This document shows, piece by piece, positions 1-64,000 of a stretch of DNA of 64,000 nucleotides. The stretch covers positions 417,565 through 481,564 of the forward strand of contig NMRB01000173.1 of assembly GCA_002633025.1 (NCBI GenBank), given 5' to 3'. The translations under genes and the position numbers were made by a program. Numbering within the stretch: position 1 is the first letter of the stretch; the number at the start of each line of letters is the position of its first letter. This DNA comes from Notospermus geniculatus (lineage: Eukaryota > Nemertea > Pilidiophora > Heteronemertea > Lineidae). The notes below the pieces were generated by a model. That model was not told the origin of the DNA and made no database searches. It was given only the letters and a program-made list of their open reading frames with translations.

Positions 1-105
1 GAGTTGCCCACTCTCTCACATGAAGAATGGATCCGATCGTGGATTGAACCTTGAATTTCAGTCATGACAGGCACCCGTGTTTCCACTGCACCACTCTGAC
101 TACAG
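1..105 (-). mobile_element. tRNA-derived SINE head (partial)
   Basis: Read on the minus strand, this has an A-box-like segment (CAGAGTGGTGCAGTGG) and, about 45 bases on, a B-box AGGTTCAATCC. Both are RNA polymerase III internal promoter parts typical of tRNA-derived SINEs. It resembles the minus-strand copy at 5855-5985 and is cut by the window edge. Confidence 0.6.
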
Positions 106-2952
106 CATTCTTGAGGGGCAAAGGGTCCAAGACGAGACCAAACAGCTCCTTTTGTAATGGGTGTCATATGTACCGGAACCGAACATCTAGAAATTTGGCA
201 AACCAGACAAACTGCAGCATTTGTTTTTAATGTGCATATCATCATATCATGAGTGAGAAAGATATTTCGTGGACAATGTGCAGTTGACAACAGCATATAC
301 AGATAAATAAGTGATTTATGCACTGCATACACAGTTAAAGTGCTGGTGAACACATGGCACAGACCTACAGTCAATGTGACGGCCATCAGGTAGAACTTCT
401 CCTAGTGGACACCTTTCTGTCAAGGACATGAAGTTCAGTCCAAATTGGTCATTATCGTACTATTCATATTGCCCTCTATCATCAGGACACCTCTCAATTG
501 AGGAAAACATGCTCTCAGTCCAATGACATCCTCAGATGGGTTCCACATTTGTAAAATGGCCTACAACTGGCTGTAGCACTGTCCTATTGAATTCAGCCCT
601 ACTGAATGAATAAATGTATCAGTGCTAGGCAATTAACCCTCTAAGCTAAAACATAGCATTTTTCTCACTATCTGTACGTATTTCATTCATTTTTTTAATG
701 CACATACTAAGTACATGTACACCATTTTAACACAGGAGCGAAATCCCCTAAAACACATTTCCACTTTTTGAAGTACTTTATCAAATCCTACTTAATAGTG
801 GAGGAACTTTTTCCCTCAAGTAACATATTGCGATTGTAGAGAAGAATGTAAAGAGCCTTTTTCTGACCAAAGAAACTTGAAACAGGTCAACTCATGTCAA
901 CATTTGGACCAAAAATAAAGCATGATCAAAGACAGGCCAGCCTTTCCACAGGCTGGGCTCGGGCGGATCTTATCTTCCCAAATAATCTGCCTGTCAAGAG
1001 ATACAGTCAGCCAATTTTTTTATCGGCAATACTATTTACATCCAATATTCAATTCTTGACCAAGGCTTTTCTCAGGTAAGCACCAAAATGTTTCATGAAC
1101 ATCACAGCGGGCAAACTCGTAATTATAAATGCCAGAAAGTTACACCCCCTGTCTTTGTCTTATGCACCACATCTTGAGCACCTCACAGTTCCATAAACGG
1201 CAGTGCATATAAAGGCTTTAAAAGCTACGTATATTTAATGAATCAGTGAGGTGAGGTCAGCACCACCCAGTTAAACGACATCACACAGTGAGGCCCATTT
1301 TCGGTGCTAAAGCTTCAAGTATTTCCCCATTAAGCTGCGTTTACCGGACACCCGGAATGCGGAATGCAGAAGCGGTATATGCTATGCAGTTTCGCATACA
1401 ACACATCGCTTCCGTATCCCGTATACCGCATTCCGGATGTCTGGTAAATGCAGCTTTAGATGCCTCTCTGTCTGTAGGAATGGGATACACATGTACAATA
1501 CATGTACATGCCTTATCATGAACATGCATGACATGACCTTGAGCTGAAGGTCACAAATGGCCACACATGTCATGGCCTTGAGTTGAAGGTCACGGATGGA
1601 CCTCCAAAGACACTGTACATTCCCAATGAAACAGTCAAGGCAGATAAACGTACAGTCAAGTCCCCGTCTTTTTTCCTGTTAGAGTCACTAAACAATGATA
1701 GAATTCAACATGATTTAACCATTTTAATGCCGTGTACCAACCAGTGGTCCATCTCAACAGGTTGGCCTATACTGAAGAACTTTTTTAACCAAATGGCTTG
1801 AAAATCACTACCTTTTGACATTTCCACAGGTTCAACCCATCCAAAGGACTGAAGCCATGAAACAATGACCGTGTAACAACCAGCAGTCAGTAACCAGCAA
1901 TCTGATTGGTTAGCATTCAACTACAAACATAATTAACCAATCAGAAATATCCTTGCAAAAGTGTTTGGCACAAGATAATTCTGGGGAAAAGAAGCTAGTC
2001 CGTTAACACTTCCCGGAACTACTACCACTCTATCTACAAGCCATCTAAACCCCCCCCCCAACCTTAAGAGCCGATGTTCATGAATAGTTTTGACAGTGAT
2101 GTGTCCATGATGTGCATTCTCTTGAACACAGTGTAGCGACCCAGTGATTCCAACATAGTTGCAAGTGAACAGTCAGACTCTGGAAGTTTATATCAGAGGA
2201 AGATTTTACTGCTAAAACTACACATGGGATGATAACTCAACTTTGACATCACTGCCTCGCCACCTGGTGGTCACTCCCACTTTAACATTACCACCTAAGC
2301 CACCTTGTGTTCCAGTTTGCACTGACACTGACATCACTGGCACCTGGATTTCAGGGTCAACACCATAACCCTGCAGATGAGATTACGCAGGAAGCCAACT
2401 CTGGCCATGCCCCCCCCCCCAACGACCAACTCCCTCCATTCTGAGGAGCAGACTCAACTCATCACAGCTCTAACGTAAGCAAAAGCAAGCTTAAAGCGAC
2501 TAGGTTGACACGCCTACCGTTCTCACCAACAGACTGCACAGAGTGCACTTTGGCCCAATAAAGGCTTTCTGTCATAATTCAGACCCTTTCACTTACAAAC
2601 AGTGAGCCTATTGTCTTAATCAAGAAGCACGGAGTTGTTTGTTCATTAAAAGTCTCCAATATTTCCCTCAAGGTCTTTGGATAAAGCACTTCTGACCAGG
2701 GGTAAAGGCTGTACCACCTGAACTGGAAAACTGGGTGATCTGTAGCAGATATACGGCACTGCTGCTGTCCATCCTCCCTTCTGTGCACAAACGCAGATGT
2801 AAACATGGAAACCAAAATCACCAACCAACCAATGATGACTTCAGATCTGTAGTATTGCCAGATGATGTTTCCAGACACAGATGTGGTATTCCACAGTCTC
2901 GAGCAAACGAGTCAGGAGTCTGTAACCGAGTCTCAAGCACTTCGTCCATGAT
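106..2952. other. Region downstream of the kinase stop: 3' UTR and intergenic DNA
   Basis: The kinase 3' UTR must start at 2952 and extend leftwards, but its end cannot be fixed. Apart from the MITE at 1331-1458 and a pair of short C-runs (near 2049 and 2410), I see no conserved coding frame. Short ORFs here have no domain or codon signal. Confidence 0.5.
1331..1458. mobile_element. MITE-like inverted-repeat element, about 128 bp
   Basis: The two ends are an imperfect palindrome: left TAAGCTGCGTTTACCGGACA, right its complement with a few changes (TGTCTGGTAAATGCAGCTTTA), and the match continues through GGAATGCGG toward the centre. Flanking TTA/TAG could include a TA target duplication. No coding capacity, so it is non-autonomous. 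Confidence 0.7.
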
Positions 2953-59838
<56,886 letters not shown>

Positions 59839-62800
59839 TTTGTAGCGTCTTTTAAATGCGCCTGCAAGTCCCGCAGCACACCAGAACGTCCAATCCAGTA
59901 CCGTATCCAAATGATGTTAAAGGTCGATCATTTTGCTACACACCTGGAACGATACAAAAGGCTGTTTGTTTATTTATTAGCTTTCCACAGAACAAAACGC
60001 AAGAGAAAAGTCGAAGAGTACCCGATACGCAAGGTGCAAGAAAAGTGTTAAAATACGGTATTTACATTAAAACATTCCCTCCAGGGAGCTGTGAGAGTCT
60101 GAAAGATGGCACCTCCAGTATGTATGATTATGAATGAAATCCATCAAAAAATATCATATTTCCCACTAGGTTCTTCACCGTTCAAAAATCTACCGATAAC
60201 CAAAATGACTGAGTATACAATTGAAAGGTCAAGACATGGTATCAGGCTATGACACCGAATGGAATGATAACATGAAGAAGGAATACCCCACCTTTGGCAT
60301 ATTGAGAAAACAGGATGAAAATATCATCGGCTTATTGTGCATGTAAGTTATTGGTTTATGAAGCTTTGTATGACAACCGATCGAGACGTCATCATACCTC
60401 TGCTCTGTTTCGAGCTAACATGAGAAGAGATGCACGTTTAGGAGGACGGAGCAAGCTTGGTGACCGCCCTGTGGTGCCTTTAGCTATGAAGATGTTTATA
60501 TGTATTTGCTGAGGCAAATTCATTGCCAGCCTTTGTTTACCACAGCAATTTTGAAAATCACAGACACAGGGATGAGCAGTGGTATTTTGTCCCAAAAAAA
60601 AATTCACTCATTCACTGTACATGTAAATGATGCTTTCATTTCTTTGGAAGAATACCGAGTCTTGCCGTCCAGACTCCGCCTCTTCAGGTAGAATGGAATG
60701 CTGGCATGTCTATTGCATACCAAGAAATCAATGTTCAATGGAGGAGACACTGTCATTGTGTTTCTAGGTTACCATGGTAACTGGCCATTCACTAAATCCA
60801 CTCCATCCATCAGGCCTTTACACACGCAGTCACATAGCTCGGCGATGAGGAGTGGGTGGTAGCGGTGTGGGTGTGATAGACAATCTCTGACAGCATAGGT
60901 TTTCTCCAGGAACTCTGGTTTCCTCCTACTGTACATGATAAGATTTGCCGTATAAATAAATCCCATACATTTGGTGCTCATCTCTAAATCACCATCTCAA
61001 CGGTGCCATAGAGGGGATCACCTTCCCCCACCAAATCAATTTGAAGGTAAATTGCCCAAGACTCCGTGAAGCCATCCAACTTTCACAGTCAGCTGACAAT
61101 GACGACACTGGATCGAAACCCATTGTACCATGACAAAGGATGGGAATGGTGAAGAAGAGATTTATGGGTGGAGAAACAGTGGTTAGACTTATTGATCCTG
61201 TACCCAGCAGCACCTGACATCTTGTGCGGTAATCACATGGTGAATACACACATTGTTTGTGTCGTTTGTGGTGAGGAAGGAGGGAGGGTCTATTCTGCCT
61301 CTGGTATGGGAGTACTTCATGTAGTATGACATGGAGAATGTGTGTGCACAGAATAACAGTATACGGATACTACAATTTAGTAAAACAACAGAAAAAGGAG
61401 CACATCCTTGTACTTGCAGGACCACACACCCAATAAACTATCATGGTACTCTTGTTAGTAAAAAGTCACGACATAAGGAATATCTGCAAAAGCCACAGGG
61501 GTTACACACTGTTCATATTTTTACCCCATTACATGATTTTTTTCAAAAATTGGAATACTTTCAGTTGTTGAAAATGTAATTTTTACTTCTTCTACCTTCT
61601 TCAAAAGCCCAACACACTTCTCCGCTATGGGTAAAAATATGATTGGTGTATGTATAGCCCCAGTGGTTTCTGAATACCTTGTTATTTGGTGACTTTTTAC
61701 TTTCAAACAAGACTGTACATCAACAAACTACCTGAGGATAAATATGCCCAGTAAGCCTTTACACACACATATGTGATATAGGTCAGACAAATAATTATTA
61801 ATATTCCATTGAAGAAAAGGTATAGAGGCCTCAGCTCAGTAATCTAACCCTGTTCAAGTATCAAAACATTGTATGGGCTTTTGTGTGCAATCAACAAGGA
61901 AAGCACCAGAACGAATACAAGGCCTAACGGGTAGGCTCAGAAAACACCCCATGAATGTGACCCACAGGAAAGCACACCGAAGAGCAATAAGGATGTAATA
62001 TCACCATGTCATTGATTGTATGTCAAAATGTGTCACAGAGGAAGATGTGCAAGAATAGTGATCTTGCGTACCCACCAAGAGTATTTTCTGGCTGTCCTGT
62101 TGTGCCTTGCCATGCAAGCATTACCAAAACAATCTAAAACAACAGCCGTTGATCTAAAACCTGCTGTTTGACAGAATAATGTCAGGTACATTGTAGGCCT
62201 ACACATGCATGAGACATAAAATGGTTTAAAAGTCAATGAGATAAGGAAATAAATAATCTCTTTATCCACCAACAAAACCATGGCAACCACCAGTGAGAGT
62301 TTATTCGATACACCCTCCCTCAACATAAGGCTACAGCACCGACAATGTTACCATGGTGACCAACAGCAGTGACAATGTGTACACTCCATACAGAGGTGAA
62401 ATATTTTGAAGGTAGAAACACACAATTTGAAATAGACATTTATACATGTATTTCAAAATAACACCAATCAAAGACGGAATTAGCATTTTCTGTTAGTCCA
62501 AGAACATGGCATTACGCTACAGTACAGTTCATAACACAAAGGGGAATCGAACAAGACATGGTAGAGGAGAACAATTTTATTCTTAGCATAGCAGGTCTGC
62601 TTATAAAGACAGTCGACTCATAGCAGCAAAATCCATAAGCGAGCTTGATTATGAATGTCAATCATAATTTGTACATTGTGTAATTGTGTGTCACAAATTA
62701 TGCACAAGCAGGCAACACTATTATCCTTTTCATAATTAGTGCATGAACTTAAACATCCAATCATGCCAGTGACATTAGCCTTGGTAGTACAAATTCTGTG

Positions 62801-64000
62801 GAGGTACCCTCAAATATAATCAGTGCTATTCTTACATGGTAAGTGTTCATACCCGGGTACTACAGACTTTATAAGAGGATGGTCTTTGTTTCCGCATTAT
62901 ATATATGACAAATGATTCATATTTTTCAAAGAATTCACGGCACAATGCCAGGCTGGCACAGCATTTTGAAGTGGCCGTCACTCCGTAAGATCATACATGC
63001 ATGACAAGCCTAGGCCTATAAAACTAGGCCTACACGTGATGGGTACAGTGATGGGCAAACTTGCTGACCATCATCCACATCCATCACCATGGTGCATGGT
63101 TCATAGGCTACACAGTTTGCGAAATTAGCGGCCGCCATTTTAATTTGTGTCTTTTGCCATTTTTCAATGGGATTCTGCAAAGTTCATACAGTAAGCACTT
63201 AAAACTGCATAAAGATATTTTAGCAAGCAAGCAGCTGATTACTAATAAAATATATTCGCAATATATTTGAAAAGTTCGAAAATTCGGCTAAGTTCCACAA
63301 AAAAAGGGTGTATCAGGAGTGAGTGACCTCTATATTGTTCCCATCTGAAAATGACCTAGCTTTATAGTAGGACAACTTTATAGTAAGTGACACTGATGTA
63401 ACCGGTCTTCGGTCAACAGCACACTGTCACTGGCCAATTGCACCTGTCAGTGTCACGTTCTTTGTCAGTCTCAATGACGATGTGTGGCAAAAAGTCCTAG
63501 GCCCTACAAGTACAGTACAAACGTCATCAGTAGGCCTAGGCCACGGGGATCTGGGAAGTTGTTATCAATTAATTATTCAGAAGCTCTACATGTGTTGTCA
63601 GTAACCCGTGTGTTATTCGACCCCCGAACATTGTCAGTAACCTCGAACATCGTCAATAATTTGACAACAACTCCCCAGATCCCCGTGCCTAGGCCTAGGC
63701 CTACCCGGTATCCTATGTATGTTGTTGGGGAGGAGGGTCACTACTTACTTATCATGCTTATAGGGGAGGATACTAAATGTCAACACGAATAGTCAGGCCT
63801 ACTACACGGCAAATTGAAATTGAGCATTGTCATTCTTCTGTGATTGTGAACGCCACAGCAGCAGAGCCATCCATCATTCATGGCCATGACGACAGCCTGA
63901 ACTTGAAAGCTGGATCATGGGATGGATGTGGATCAGGATTTTGGATGGCTGGTTGGCTGGTCCTACGGTATCATAGACATAATCATGCTCATCTCTGCGG
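59839..64000. other. Region upstream of exon 1a
   Basis: The kinase promoter and any noncoding 5' exon should lie here, but I could not fix a start site. There is no neighbouring gene visible. Many TAGGCCTA and CATGTACATGTA palindromes occur, and an imperfect inverted pair around CTAGGCC (63535-63545 and 63690-63700) encloses GATCTGGGAAGTTGTT (about 63548) and its complement-like AACAACTCCCCAGATC near 63664, another probable fold-back relic. Confidence 0.4.

Noticed and set aside
894-1079. Plus-strand ORF ending next to CTCAG|GTAAGC
   Set aside because: No partner exon and no homology; the site also looks like an acceptor, as low-complexity TTTTCTCAG often does.

Overview
The window looks like nuclear DNA from an outbred marine invertebrate, probably a deuterostome such as an echinoderm, hemichordate or cephalochordate. 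The lineage is a guess. It rests on one conserved animal gene with large introns, tRNA-derived SINEs, many small inverted-repeat transposons, and frequent TAGGCCTA and TACATGTA palindromes. It is not bacterial: there are no long ORFs, and the coding sequence lies in short exons with GT/AG borders.

One gene dominates. A PCTAIRE cyclin-dependent kinase (the CDK16/17/18 orthologue, closest in its termini to CDK17) runs on the minus strand from about 59.84 kb to 2.95 kb. I could rebuild twelve coding exons whose phases all agree. They encode 476 residues from a conserved basic start (MKKFKRRLSL) to a conserved end (RRRQSMLF). The kinase core lies in 5.5-3.1 kb, the regulatory N-terminal exons at 10.1, 23.2 and 23.5 kb, and the first coding exon at 59.8 kb behind a 36-kb intron. 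The introns hold several ATG-to-donor ORFs in the correct phase to act as alternative first exons. The best are at 34.3 kb (basic), 18.8 kb (ends RRHL, in phase with exon 4), 24.6 kb (hydrophobic) and 29.1 kb. Multiple promoters with variable N-termini are known for the fly homologue Eip63E.

A 3.6-kb block at 6.94-10.53 kb, including the 57-nt exon 4, recurs at 14.47-17.13 kb directly after an assembly gap. Either the exon is truly duplicated or two haplotypes were strung together. Between the copies lies one isolated exon-like fragment of a CLCA-type von Willebrand A domain (10.99-11.22 kb, minus strand).

The rest is intronic or intergenic DNA rich in small mobile elements: SINEs near 0, 5.6, 5.9, 7.4 and 24.3 kb; fold-back elements or MITEs at 1.3, 10.5, 35.0, 40.6, 44.9 and 56.5 kb; a GAC-rich element at 7.4-8.4 kb present in only one of the two copies; and an approximately 1.9-kb element at 54.3-56.3 kb carrying a repeated TCACATACGGAAC motif. 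Minisatellites lie around exon 4 and at 33.6-34.1 and 50.4-51.1 kb. There are two assembly gaps (14272-14470 and 30730-31545). No other complete protein-coding gene, RNA gene or prokaryotic-type system is visible.
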